DNA from: Streptomyces sp. RKAG290
Lineage (GTDB): Bacteria > Actinomycetota > Actinomycetes > Streptomycetales > Streptomycetaceae
DNA length: 64,000 nt
Direction: 5' to 3'
Assembly: GCF_023701695.1 (NCBI RefSeq)
Contig: NZ_JAJOZC010000001.1
Span: 62,001 to 126,000, forward strand
How positions within the stretch are numbered: the stretch's first letter is position 1; each line of letters begins with the position of its first letter. The position numbers and the translations under genes were made by a program. The notes beneath the pieces were generated by a model that ran no database searches, was not told the DNA's origin, and worked only from the letters and a program-made list of their open reading frames with translations. Shown here piece after piece: positions 29,549 to 38,318 of the stretch.

Positions 29549-30348
29549 GAATGGACTCCGAAACTTCCATGGCCGGAGAGCGGGGCCGGTTCGGCGGTCG
29601 CGTTGATCAGGTGCTGGACCAGGGTGACCAGCGCGCCGGTGCCCGAACTGGCGATGCGGGCGTCGCAGAGGACGACCGGCACCTCGGGCGTCAGGTCGAG
29701 TGCGGCCCGCACCTCCTCGGGTCCGTAGCGGAAGGCGCCGTCGAACTCGTTGACGGCGACGATGAATCCGATCCCGCGCCGCTCGAAGAAGTCGACGGCG
29801 GCGAAGCACTCCTCCAGTCTGCGGGTGTCGGCGATGACCACCGCTCCGAGCGCGCCCTGGGACAGCTCGTCCCACATGAACCAGAAGCGTTCCTGGCCCG
29901 GTGTGCCGAACAGATAGAGCACGTGCTGTTCGTCCAGCGTGATGCGGCCGAAGTCCATGGCCACTGTGGTGGAGGTCTTGGACTCGATGCCTTCGAGGCT
30001 GTCGGTGGCCGCGCTGACCTGGGTCAGCAGTTCTTCCGTACTCAGCGGTGCGATCTCGCTGACCGCGCCGACGAATGTCGTCTTGCCGACCCCGAACCCG
30101 CCCGCCACCAGTACCTTGAGCGCGACGGGAAAGCCGCCGGGACTGCTGGGGGCTGCCGCGTAGCCGATGGTTCCGGAGGCGTCCGCGTACCCGCCGTTCG
30201 CCGGACTGGCCGGGTAACCGACGTCCCGCTGGTGCTGCGCGTACCCGGAGCTCCCGGGGCCGTCCGAATAGCCGACGTTTCCGGGGCTTGCGGCCCCCGC
30301 GTACGGGGCGGAGCTGTCGAAGCCGTCAGAGCTGTCGTCGTAAGCCAT
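29545..30348 (-). CDS. cvnD: Conservon GTPase CvnD with repeat-rich N-terminal extension
   Basis: This small Ras/Arf-like GTPase has the P-loop 'GGFGVGKTTFVGA', switch 'TTVAMDFGRI', 'GTPGQERFWFMW' and 'VNEFDG'. CvnD proteins are usually about 200 residues; this one is 267 because it carries a 70-residue N-terminal segment of degenerate repeats built around Gly-Tyr and Ser/Pro/Ala ('GNVGYSDGPGSSGYAQ'), which looks disordered. In S. coelicolor, CvnA-D proteins form a membrane-associated complex reminiscent of eukaryotic G-protein signalling. ATG 30348 overlaps cvnC by 23 bp. Confidence 0.92.
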   Translation of the reverse strand: MAYDDSSDGFDSSAPYAGAASPGNVGYSDGPGSSGYAQHQRDVGYPASPANGGYADASGTIGYAAAPSSPGGFPVALKVLVAGGFGVGKTTFVGAVSEIAPLSTEELLTQVSAATDSLEGIESKTSTTVAMDFGRITLDEQHVLYLFGTPGQERFWFMWDELSQGALGAVVIADTRRLEECFAAVDFFERRGIGFIVAVNEFDGAFRYGPEEVRAALDLTPEVPVVLCDARIASSGTGALVTLVQHLINATAEPAPLSGHGSFGVHS

Positions 30349-30703
30349 CGAGCACTGCCTCCAGCAGGGATCGGTCAGTGGGCATGTCGTGGAAGGCGGG
30401 CGGGTGCGCGGTGACCGCGCCGCAGTCGACCAGGTCGGAGAGGAGCACCTTGGTGACGACCGCGGGCAGCCGCAGGTGGGCGGCGATCTCGGCCACCGAC
30501 GTGGGTCCGCCGCAGAGTCCCAGCGCCACCGAGTGCTCGGGGCCGAGGTGCGTCTGCGGAACGGTCCCGGTGGCCATGACCAGGGACAGCAGGTCGAGCA
30601 CGGTCGTGGGACGGGTGCGGCCGTTGCTCACGGTGTACGGGCGGATGAGGCGGCCTGCCGCATCGTCGAGCAACGGCCCGTCCTGCGTGGCCGACACGCT
30701 CAC
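30326..30703 (-). CDS. cvnC: Conservon protein CvnC (DUF742)
   Basis: A 125-residue DUF742 protein with 'RLIRPYTVSNGRTRP' near the start, 'GPEHSVALGLCGGPTSVAEIA' minus its last residue, and a winged-helix-like C-terminal part. Start GTG 30703 overlaps the cvnB stop. It is thought to act with CvnB between the kinase-like CvnA and the GTPase CvnD. Confidence 0.92.
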   Translation of the reverse strand: MSVSATQDGPLLDDAAGRLIRPYTVSNGRTRPTTVLDLLSLVMATGTVPQTHLGPEHSVALGLCGGPTSVAEIAAHLRLPAVVTKVLLSDLVDCGAVTAHPPAFHDMPTDRSLLEAVLDGLRRQL

Positions 30704-31134
30704 AGCCCCGTGGCGCCCGGCACCCCGGCCGCCTGTCTTGCCGGCGTCAGCAGATAGGGCCGGACACTCTTCACCAGCATGGTCATCTCGTAGCCGAGTA
30801 CGGCGGCGTCGGCGTTCCGCCCGGCGAGCACGGCCAGACAGGTGCCGGAACCGGCGGTGGCGACGAACAGGAGCGTCGAGTCGAGCTCCACCACCACCTG
30901 CCGGACCTCCCCGTTGTCGCCGAACCGCGCCCCCGCGCTGCGGCCCAGCGAGTACAGGCCGGCGGCCAGCGCCGCCATGTGGTCGGCGCTGTCGGCGTCC
31001 ATGCCATGGACTGATTTCACCAGTCCGTCGGCGGAGAGCAGGACCGCGCTGCGCGTGTAGGGCACGCGCTGTACCAGCCCGCTCAGCAGCCAGTCGAGGT
31101 CCGAGACCTGACCGGACGGCATATCGGTCGCCAT
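30700..31134 (-). CDS. cvnB: Conservon roadblock/LC7 protein CvnB
   Basis: A 144-residue roadblock/LC7-domain protein ('LSGLVQRVPYTRSAVLLSAD', 'LDSTLLFVATAGSGTCLAVL'). Roadblock proteins act as GTPase regulators or scaffolds, in keeping with CvnD nearby. ATG 31134 has AAGGAG upstream, located within the end of cvnA. Confidence 0.92.
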   Translation of the reverse strand: MATDMPSGQVSDLDWLLSGLVQRVPYTRSAVLLSADGLVKSVHGMDADSADHMAALAAGLYSLGRSAGARFGDNGEVRQVVVELDSTLLFVATAGSGTCLAVLAGRNADAAVLGYEMTMLVKSVRPYLLTPARQAAGVPGATGL

Positions 31135-31141
31135 GGTGCAT

Positions 31142-33046
31142 CTACTCCTTGGAGGTGTTCGCTTCGAGTGGGTCTTGATCACTGTGGAAATGGCCTGCGC
31201 CGAGGAGTTCCACGGGTGCGGTGGCGCCGCGGACCGGGAGCGGATCCAGTGGCGCCCGGACGGGTGCGGCTGCCGCGATGCCCGGATCCGTCCCGAACCC
31301 GGTGCCCGCCCGAGGTCCGGCTCGGCCTCCGATTCGGCACGCGCCTCGGCGAGGTCGATGCCGCGCCGGAAGGCCGCCACCAGGCCCGGGTCGTGCAGGG
31401 CGGGTTCGTCCTCGGTGCGCGGGACGGGTGCCTCCCTGAGCTGCGGGACCAGGTGTTCCTGGTTGGCGCGGCGGGGAAGCTGCGGCCGGCCCATGGTGCC
31501 GCGTACGACTCCGGTCTCCGGGGGGAGCGCCGCGACCGCTTCGTCCGCCGGGCGGGCCCCGGGGGCGTGGGCCGGTCGAGGCGCTCGGCGCGCAGCGGGA
31601 GCGGCGGGCCCTCGCTCTGCCGGCGCGTCTGCTGCGGTGGCTGGTGCAGCCTGAGCTGTTGGTTCGGCACGTACGGCCGGCGCTCCGGCTCCGGGGCGGG
31701 TGCCGGGCCCGGGTTCAGGTCCCGGGGCGCCGCGGTGTCGTCCAGGGGTGGTGGGCGGTGCACGGGGCCGGGGGCGGGGCCGGCGTGCTGCCCGCCTCGG
31801 CGGGTGCGTCGTCCTCGGCACCGAGCAGGGACTGCGGAAGCACGAGCACGGCCTGCGTGCCCCCGTAGATGTTGCTCTGCAGCCGTACGGCGATGCCGTG
31901 CCTGCGGGCCAGCGAGGCCACCACGAACAGTCCGATCCGGCCGTCCTGGAGCAGCCGGGCCACGTTGACCTGGTCGGGGTCGGCGAGCAGGGCGTTCATG
32001 CGCTTCTGTTCGTTGCCCGGCATGCCGAGCCCCCGGTCCTCCACCTCCAGTGCGAGACCGGCGGTGACGTGCTGGGCGCGCAGCAGCACCTGGGTGTGCG
32101 GGGCGGAGAACACCGTGGCGTTCTCGACCAGTTCGGCCAGGAGGTGGATCACATCGGCGACCGCGTGCCCGCGCAGGGTGCCGTCGATCGGGGGTACGAG
32201 CTTGACGCGCGGGTACTGCTCGACCTCGGCGATCGCCGAGCGCAGCACCTCGGTCATGGTGACCGGGTTGCTCCACTGCCGCCGGGAGACGGCGCCGCCG
32301 AGGACGGCGAGGTTCTCGGCGTGGCGGCGGATGCGGGTGGCCAGGTGATCGACGTGGAAGAGGCCCTTGAGCAGGTCGGGGTCCTCGACCTCGTGCTCCA
32401 GCTCGTCGAGCAGCTGGATCTCGCGGTGCACCAGCGACTGCAGCCGGCGGGCGAGATTGACGAAGACCTCGACCTTCTGGTCCTCGCCGGTGTGCTCGGA
32501 GAGCCGGGACGCCTGTACGACGGCTGCCACGGCTCCTTCCTGTTGACGGCCGAGCTCCTGCGCCAGCAGTTCGAAGGCGTCGCTGCCGGGGGCCACGGGC
32601 TGCGGGGGCCGACGCGCGGGCACGGGTTCGCCGTTGCGGAGCTGTTCCACCACCTGTTGCAGCTCGGTCTGCCAGAGCGTGCTGGCGCGGCGCAGGGCGA
32701 GGCAGCGGCCGAGGACGGTGGTGGCGGCGCGGTTCGCGGCCAGGAAGGCGGCCAGAATCGCGGCAGCGGCCAGCGCACCGGCGATGCCGAGCGCGGTCCA
32801 GAGTTCCGTGGACGGCCGGGTACCGCTGGAGCGGGCGGTGTAGATGACGGCCGCGGCGCCGGTCAGCAGGACGGCGACGGCCGGCAGCACCGCGGTGCGC
32901 AGGAGTTGGGGGCGCATGCGCGCCTCGGGGGACGGCTGGGCAGCGCGCGGCCTGGCCGCGGCCGAGTGGGAACGGGCACCCGGTCGGCCGTGCCGCCCGC
33001 CCTCTCGTCGTTCCGGTCGCGCGTCGGGTGCGCGAAGTTGAGACAT
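31142..33046 (-). CDS. cvnA: Conservon sensor kinase CvnA (three frameshifts)
   Basis: The restored product is about 635 residues. It has two hydrophobic helices near the N terminus, a coiled region, a dimerisation helix, and a histidine-kinase-type ATPase ('LAELVENATVFSAP', 'EVEDRGLGMPG', 'GRIGLFVVASLARRHG'). After it comes a Pro-rich tail with 'GRPQLPRRANQEHLVPQLRE' and an end like 'HSDQDPLEANTSKE'. The frame shifts around 31763-31779, 31557-31565 and 31295-31312, all in G/C runs. Three single-base additions give one continuous protein stopping at TAG 31142-31144. ATG 33046 follows GAGGAC. It should sense a signal at the membrane for CvnB-D. Confidence 0.85.
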
Positions 33047-33300
33047 CAGCGTCCTCGGTACGTGGGGCACCAGGCATCGTGGTTCATGTGGTGGCACCTA
33101 CGGTGGTCGGTCATTCTCGGATCATCGGCCGGGCAGGCCCTGAGAATATGAGCCCACCGTTGATCACCGGACACACACGGTAGTCGCCCACGGTGAGGGC
33201 GCGACGGGCCTTGTGGAACTTGCCCGCCATCCGTCCCGCTCTGGTATGACCTCTCGCACGGGCGACCGATTACGCCGACCCCTGTCGGACGGTCGGTACG

Positions 33301-33337
33301 CGGCAGGCCCCCTCGACGGACGTCGAGGGGCCTGCCG
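33301..33337 (-). terminator. Terminator of the esterase gene
   Basis: CGGCAGGCCCC-CTCGAC pairs with GTCGAG-GGGCCTGCCG (33301-33337, one bulge) directly after the stop of the leftward esterase gene. The rest of the roughly 250-bp gap to cvnA contains no gene I can support. Confidence 0.7.
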
Positions 33338-33354
33338 TGGTGCGAGGGGCTGCG

Positions 33355-34344
33355 CTACGCCTTACGGAGCCGGGCGATGATGCCGTCGAGGTCGCGCCGG
33401 ACCATGTGCTCGCGGATGATGTGCCCGCCGGGCTCCTCGTACCACTCGTGTGCGATGCCCGCGTCGCCGAGGCGGGCGCGGAACTCCCGCTGGCCGGCCA
33501 GCACCTGGTTCTCGTTGACCGTGTCGAACCAGTTGACCGGGTCGGGGCTGGTGCCGGCCACCAGGAAGACCCGCTTGTTGCGGTAGCTCTCGACGCGCTC
33601 GACGGGGTTGTCGGCGCTGACCCTGGCCTCGTCCCACAACGGCACGCCGTAGACCGTGCCGCCCGCGAGGTCCAAGGCCGCCGAGGACGCGTTGGCCCAG
33701 TGGGTGACGAGCCCGGAGTCACGCCGCAGGCTGGCCGGGCCGGAGTGGGCGCTCACCGAGGCGAAGTGACCGTAGTACTTGGCTGCGTACTTCAGCGCGC
33801 CGAAGCCGCCCATCGAGAACCCGGCGACGGCACGCCCGTCGTACTCGGCGAAGGTACGGAAGTTGGCGTCGATCCAGGGAAGCAGCTGGGCGATGTGGAA
33901 GGTCTCCCAGTTCCGGGCGCCGCTGTTGGTGCTGACCGGGTTGGAGTACCAGCCCGCGTGCCCGCCGTCGGGCATCACGACGATGACCGGCTTCCCGGCC
34001 GTCCACGCCCGGATGCCCGCCCGGTCGAAGGTGATGAAGTCCTGGTCCGTGCCGCCTCCGTGGAACAGGTAGAGGACCGGATAGCGGCGTGCGCCGGTGT
34101 GGTAGTCGTCGGGGAGCAGGACGTTGACGCCGGGGTTCCAGCCGATCGCGTCGGTCGCGAACCGGTAGTACCACATACGCGGGTCGCTCTCGTTGCGGTC
34201 CACGATGCGCAGCCCGAAGCCGTCGCCCGCCGCCGCGGCCGGCGACGCCGTCGCGAGGATGCCGCCGGTACCGAGCGCCATCACGGCGGATACACCGCCG
34301 ACGGCCCTGATGACACTTCTGCGGGTGGGACGGTGGTCGCTCAA
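33355..34344 (-). CDS. Secreted esterase of the Ag85/esterase-D type
   Basis: A 329-residue alpha/beta hydrolase with a Tat signal ('TRRSVIRAVGG'). The oxyanion region is 'LYLFHGGG', the nucleophile elbow 'GFSMGGFGA', and the catalytic His lies near 'EEPGGHIIREH'. The fold class includes mycolyltransferase-like proteins and feruloyl/S-formylglutathione esterases. Streptomyces has no mycolic acids, so a general ester hydrolase is more likely. It is transcribed with the C39 peptidase 28 bp upstream. Confidence 0.85.
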   Translation of the reverse strand: MSDHRPTRRSVIRAVGGVSAVMALGTGGILATASPAAAAGDGFGLRIVDRNESDPRMWYYRFATDAIGWNPGVNVLLPDDYHTGARRYPVLYLFHGGGTDQDFITFDRAGIRAWTAGKPVIVVMPDGGHAGWYSNPVSTNSGARNWETFHIAQLLPWIDANFRTFAEYDGRAVAGFSMGGFGALKYAAKYYGHFASVSAHSGPASLRRDSGLVTHWANASSAALDLAGGTVYGVPLWDEARVSADNPVERVESYRNKRVFLVAGTSPDPVNWFDTVNENQVLAGQREFRARLGDAGIAHEWYEEPGGHIIREHMVRRDLDGIIARLRKA

Positions 34345-34372
34345 CTCAGCCTCCCGGTGCGCGGCTTACACG

Positions 34373-35086
34373 TCATGCCGAGTAGCCCTTCGGCGGGATC
34401 AGGGTGGCCAGCTGATCGAAGGAGATCCAGTAGATCTGGTTGCCGCTGAACGAGGCGGGGTCGGCTATCAGGACGGTGCGGTCCACGTCGTCGTAGCCGA
34501 AGACGGTGAAGTAGTGATAGATCGTCTGGTCCGACGGGTAGCCGGGCGGCTGGTTGCCGGGCGGGGCGACGATGTTGGCCACCAGCGGATAGTTGCGGTC
34601 GATGTCGAAGACGATGTCGTTCCACAGCAGGTCCCGCTGGCCCTGGGTGGGCGGATCGTTCGGCATCTCCTTGGTCTCGTACCAGCCCCCGCCGAGGTTC
34701 GCGTTGAGTACGCCGGTCACCTGACCGATGTGGTCCGTTCCGGCCTCGGTCGTGCCGAGCTGCCCGGCCAGGGCGCCCTGGCTGGGCGGAGCGATGCGGG
34801 CGGAGAGCGCGATACGGGTGGCGGCGGGACCGCACCAGTAGCCGGTCTCCTGCACCTGGTAGTCGATCTGCAGCCAGTGTCCGCTGCTGGTGCTTCCGGC
34901 CTCGACCTTCAGCCGCGTTCCGGGCTGGTTGTGCCCGCTGACGACGGCCGTGCCGGCCTTCGAACCGTGGGCGAGCACGGACACGGCGGGGACGTGCGGT
35001 GCGGGCGAGGCCTGGGCGATGCCGGGGTGGAGGAGCGCCCCGACGGCGGTGACGGCGATCGCGGTGGACACAAGTCTCTTGCGCAT
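34373..35086 (-). CDS. Secreted C39-family peptidase-like protein
   Basis: A 237-residue protein with a signal peptide ('AVTAVGALLHPGIAQASP') and a papain-like C39 domain. The catalytic Cys is in 'GYWCGPAATRIAL', the His in 'YHYFTVFGYDD' and the Asp in 'LIADPAS'. Stand-alone secreted C39-like proteins are of uncertain function; unlike the transporter-linked type they need not cut Gly-Gly leaders. ATG 35086 has a good AGGAG site. The minisatellite lies just upstream. Confidence 0.82.
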   Translation of the reverse strand: MRKRLVSTAIAVTAVGALLHPGIAQASPAPHVPAVSVLAHGSKAGTAVVSGHNQPGTRLKVEAGSTSSGHWLQIDYQVQETGYWCGPAATRIALSARIAPPSQGALAGQLGTTEAGTDHIGQVTGVLNANLGGGWYETKEMPNDPPTQGQRDLLWNDIVFDIDRNYPLVANIVAPPGNQPPGYPSDQTIYHYFTVFGYDDVDRTVLIADPASFSGNQIYWISFDQLATLIPPKGYSA

Positions 35087-35182
35087 AAAGGCTCCTGAGG
35101 TTGAGGGGGGTGGGCCTCGCGGGAAGAAACGCATTCAGGGAGACACGCGGCTGTGCACAGCGGCTCTGCGGGCGGCGGCTTG

Positions 35183-35335
35183 CGGTGCGGCTGTTCCGGG
35201 TGTGGCTGTTCTGGGGTGCGGCTGTTCTCGGGCCGTCCGTTCTCGGGGCGGCTGTTCTTGGGTCGGCGCTTTCCGTCCGGCGCTTTCGTTTCCGGTGCTT
35301 TCATCTCTGGTGCTTGCGTCTCCGGCGCTTGCGTG
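35183..35335. repeat. 15-bp minisatellite (about 10 units)
   Basis: About ten tandem, diverging 15-base units (consensus-like GGTGCGGCTGTTCTC, later CCGGCGCTTTCGTTT), with one 16-base unit, lie in the 356-bp gap between the ArsR stop and the C39 gene start. The unit length is a multiple of three, so all frames translate to pentapeptide repeats, but no frame has a convincing gene start and context. The rest of the gap (35087-35182, 35336-35442) shows nothing recognisable. Confidence 0.7.
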
Positions 35336-35442
35336 ACGCCTTCTGTGCGGCAGCAGAGATCAGGGTGGTTCCTGGCCCGCGACGCACGCAAGGGACGAAA
35401 GTTGTGGCTTACCACCGGAGTTGGGGTGGCCCAGCAGCGCGG

Positions 35443-36434
35443 CTACTGCCGCGCCCGCTCCTCGGCGGCCAACAGGGCACGCCCTTCCGCCGTCGCGACA
35501 TGGAAGGACCGCCCGGCCTTGCGCACGGTGGTGACCAGACCCGCGGCGCGCAGCACGTTCAGGTGCTGGCTGACGGCGGGGTGGGTCACGTCCAGGAGGC
35601 GGGCGGCCTCGACCGTGGAGCACCCGGTGCGGCTCGCGCGCAGGATGCCGGCGCGGGTGTGACCGAGCAGCGGGCCGAGGGGCCGGGCGCCGCCGCGGGG
35701 CGGGCGGGGGCAGGGGCCGCCCAGTCCGGGGCGTGGTGGATCGGATAGACGAGAACGGGCGGCAGGTCCCCGTCGGCCAGGGTGATCGGTGTGGGCCAGC
35801 AGAAGAACGACGGCTGCAGCACCAGGCCCCGGCCGCGCAGCCGCAATTCCTGCTCGACGGGGTAGGTCACTTCCAGCACGGGCGGACGCCAGCGGAACTG
35901 CGGCCCGAGGCCGGCCAGCAGTCCCTCGGTGCCACCGTCGAGGAGACTGCGCAGGCGTACGGCGCGGTCGGCGTCGATGTGGGCGTGGACGCGCTGCCAG
36001 TAAGGCGCGAGCGCCTCCAGTTGGTAGCTGCGGAGGGCGCCGCCCAGCTGCCGCAGGGTATCGGTGTCCCCGCCGGCCAAGGACCTTACCCAGCTAGGCA
36101 GTTGCAGCGAGGTGGCCAGTTGCGTCAGATCGGTCCGCAGCCGCGGGCGTGGGGTGCTCATCAAGGTGTCGACGGCTGCCTGCAGGGTGGCCCGGTCACC
36201 GGATGTCGGGGTGAGGAAGTCGGGCGAGTACCCGCGCGGGGGCAGCAGGCAGGACAGCAGCCGGGGGCTCGCGGAGAGCCGCGGCCGCACCCAGCGGCGC
36301 CACGCGCCGAACACCCTTTCGCCGTCGCGTCGTTGCAGGGTCTGCACGCTGTTGCTTATCTCCCAGAGGAAGTCCGGACCGGGGGCCACCCGAACCCGCG
36401 CCAGGTCCTCGGACGTGAAGTACACCCGCAGCAT
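35443..36434 (-). CDS. ArsR-family regulator with N-terminal DUF5937-like domain (frameshifted)
   Basis: The restored protein is 330 residues, typical for this Streptomyces family. A long N-terminal domain starts 'MLRVYFTSEDLARVRVA'. The C-terminal winged-helix domain reads 'TVEAARLLDVTHPAVSQHLN' then 'VLRAAGLVTTVRKAG'. The frame breaks in a G/C-rich stretch around 35680-35715, just before the helix-turn-helix; one extra base joins 'RPLGPLLGHTRAGIL'. No metal-binding cysteines typical of arsenic sensors are visible. The target is unknown. Confidence 0.83.
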
Positions 36435-36715
36435 GGTCGCTCCCTCGGGGATGGAGGTGTACTGATGCCGACCATGGCCATGCCCATCGGATCAGCGAGC
36501 CGGTGGAAGGGGGTTGCGCCGGGAAGCCGCCGCGCCGCACCGGATTCCTCGGGGCAGCGTACCGCCGTTCGACGGGTGTTCAGCTGCCGCACGGCGTTGA
36601 CGGACGTCGATGCGGAGAGGCATCGGCCGCCGCCGCTCCGCCGGTCGCCTGTCGCGGGCGCGCGGCACGCCCGCCGCATCGAAGTCGGCACGGCGCGCCG
36701 CCCGGGACGCCCCGG

Positions 36716-37614
36716 TCAGAAGGCGCGGCGGACCACCCACGCCGTCCGGGTGGTGCGGACAGTGAGGTCCTCGCGTCGCAGGACGCTGTCGGGCCCTCGC
36801 CCTCGATCACGGTGTCGAGTGCGGCCAGGTCGTCGGCGGACAGCTGCCCGTCGAGGTGGGAGCGCAGCTTCCGCAGACACACCTGGGCGTAGCGGGCGGC
36901 GGCGGCCGGCAACGGGGCGGGCAGATCGATGACGAAGATGCGCTCCGCTTCCGGCGCGAAGCCCGCGCGGGCCAGGTGAGCGGTCCAGACGGCGGCGGGA
37001 CGCCTGTTCAGCGCTGCGTGCAACCGGGCCTCCAGGCCGGGGCGGCCCACGCCGATGTCGTCGGGCAGGAAACGGGGGAAGAAGTCCATCTCGGTGACGG
37101 CCAGGAGACCGCCGGGCCGCAGCGCGTCGAACGCGTCGGCAAGCACCCGGTCGGGGTCGGCCATGTGGTGCAGGGACGCGGCCGCCCAGACCAGGTCACT
37201 GGTGTCGGGCACCGGCCAGCCGTCGTCCAGATCCGCCCGGACACCGCGGACCCGGTCGGCGAGTCCGAGTGCGAGCACCTTCTCCGACAGCCGGTGGAGC
37301 ATCTGCGGGGAGACGTCCACGGCGGTCACCGCGGCCTGCGGGAAGCGCTGCGCCAGGGCGATGGCGCCGGTGCCCGTCCCGCTGCCCAGGTCGACGATGT
37401 GGGCGGGTTCCCGGTCGGCCAGTTCACCCAGCCAGTCGGTCAGCTCCGACAGGTGGCTCCGCAGAACCTCGGCGTCCAGTTCCAGGAGCTCGGCCATCGC
37501 GACAGTGCCGACGTCGGCCCCGGAGTGGTCACGGTGCGGGTGAGAGGTGTGCGGGTGCGAGGTGTGCAGGTCGGAGGTGTGCGGCCGGGAGGGGTGCGGG
37601 TCGGTGGTGTCCAT
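36716..37614 (-). CDS. Class I SAM methyltransferase with His-rich N terminus (frameshifted)
   Basis: The restored product is 299 residues. SAM-binding motif I is 'IVDLGSGTGTGAIALA', followed by 'VTAVDVSPQMLHRL' and 'LVWAAASLHHMADP'. The first 30 residues are unusual: 'HPSRPHTSDLHTSHPHTSHP' and onward contain about nine His, a possible metal-binding tail. The frame breaks near 36791-36796. One extra base gives the ending 'DSVLRREDLTVRTTRTAWVV' and a stop at 36716. ATG 37614 lies 47 bp from the divergent XRE-cupin gene, which probably controls it. Confidence 0.83.
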
Positions 37615-37633
37615 ATGCCGACGATATCCGCGC

Positions 37634-37671
37634 CTTGCGCGTGACGCGTACACTCTTGCGTATGACGCAAG
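37634..37671. promoter_or_regulatory. Operator pair and leaderless promoter for the XRE-cupin gene
   Basis: The perfect dyad CTTGCGTATGACGCAAG (37655-37671) has the start codon ATG (37662-37664) as its centre. A second, related copy CTTGCGCGTGACGCGTA lies at 37634-37650. TACACT (37649-37654) is a -10 box 7 bp before the ATG, and no ribosome site exists, so the mRNA is probably leaderless. A repressor bound here would cover the start of transcription of one gene and the promoter of the divergent methyltransferase gene. Confidence 0.65.
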
Positions 37672-38239
37672 AAAGCGATTTGGACAGCACCGTCCGCATG
37701 CGCATCAGGAGCCTGCGGCAGGCGCGCGGCTGGTCGCTCGACAGCCTCGCCGAGCGTGCGTTCCTGAGCCCCTCCACCCTGAGCCGCATCGAGACCGGCC
37801 ACCGGCGCATCAGCCTGGACCAGCTCACGGCGCTGGCGCGGGCGCTGGGGACCTCACTCGACCAGCTGGTGGAGACCGTCGACGACGACGACGTCGTCAT
37901 CAGGCCGCAGCGAGACGAAGCCCGTGGGCTGACCACCTGGCTGCTGAACCGTGGCTCGGGGCCGGCCGGCGTCACCGTCGCCAAGATGCGCATCACCGCC
38001 GAGGTGCGGGGCCCGGGCGCCGACCAGCTGGGGTACACCCCGGCAAGGACTGGTTCACCGTCCTGTCGGGAACCATCGCGCTGATCCTCGGCGAACGCGT
38101 CGTCCGGGTCGAGACGGGCCAGGCAGCCGAGTTCTCCACCATGGTCCCGCACGCCATCAAGGCGCTCGGCGGACCGGCCGAGATCCTGTGCATCCTGGAT
38201 CAGGACGGGCGGCGCAGCCACCTGCACCCGCCCGCGTGA
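37662..38239 (+). CDS. XRE-cupin transcriptional regulator (frameshifted)
   Basis: The restored protein is about 192 residues. It has an XRE helix-turn-helix ('SLDSLAERAFLSPSTLSRIE', residues 20-45) followed by a cupin-2 sensor domain ('GKDWFTVLSGTIALILGERV', 'FSTMVPHAIKALGG'). The frame breaks at the G-run 38030-38033; one G more gives 'QLGVHPGKDWF'. The cupin probably binds a small molecule or metal. It is divergent from the SAM methyltransferase gene, with two dyads between them, and is probably autoregulated. Confidence 0.87.
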
Positions 38240-38318
38240 AATCGGCCGGCCCAGGCGCCCCCGCTCCCCGGGTCCGCCGCACGCGATCTTCCGGTGACCG
38301 CCGGGCCCGTCTGGCCCG

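Noticed and set aside
27033..29570. 845-codon minus-strand open frame across the DUF2264 gene
   Set aside because: No domain, signal or ribosome site; it covers a real gene on the other strand and part of the GAF gene in a wrong frame.
35183..35335. CRISPR array
   Set aside because: Units are 15 bp, contiguous and without spacers; no cas genes are present.
35153..35662. Plus-strand open frame translating the minisatellite into pentapeptide-like repeats
   Set aside because: It continues antisense into the ArsR helix-turn-helix region and has no ribosome site; the repeat periodicity alone keeps the frame open.
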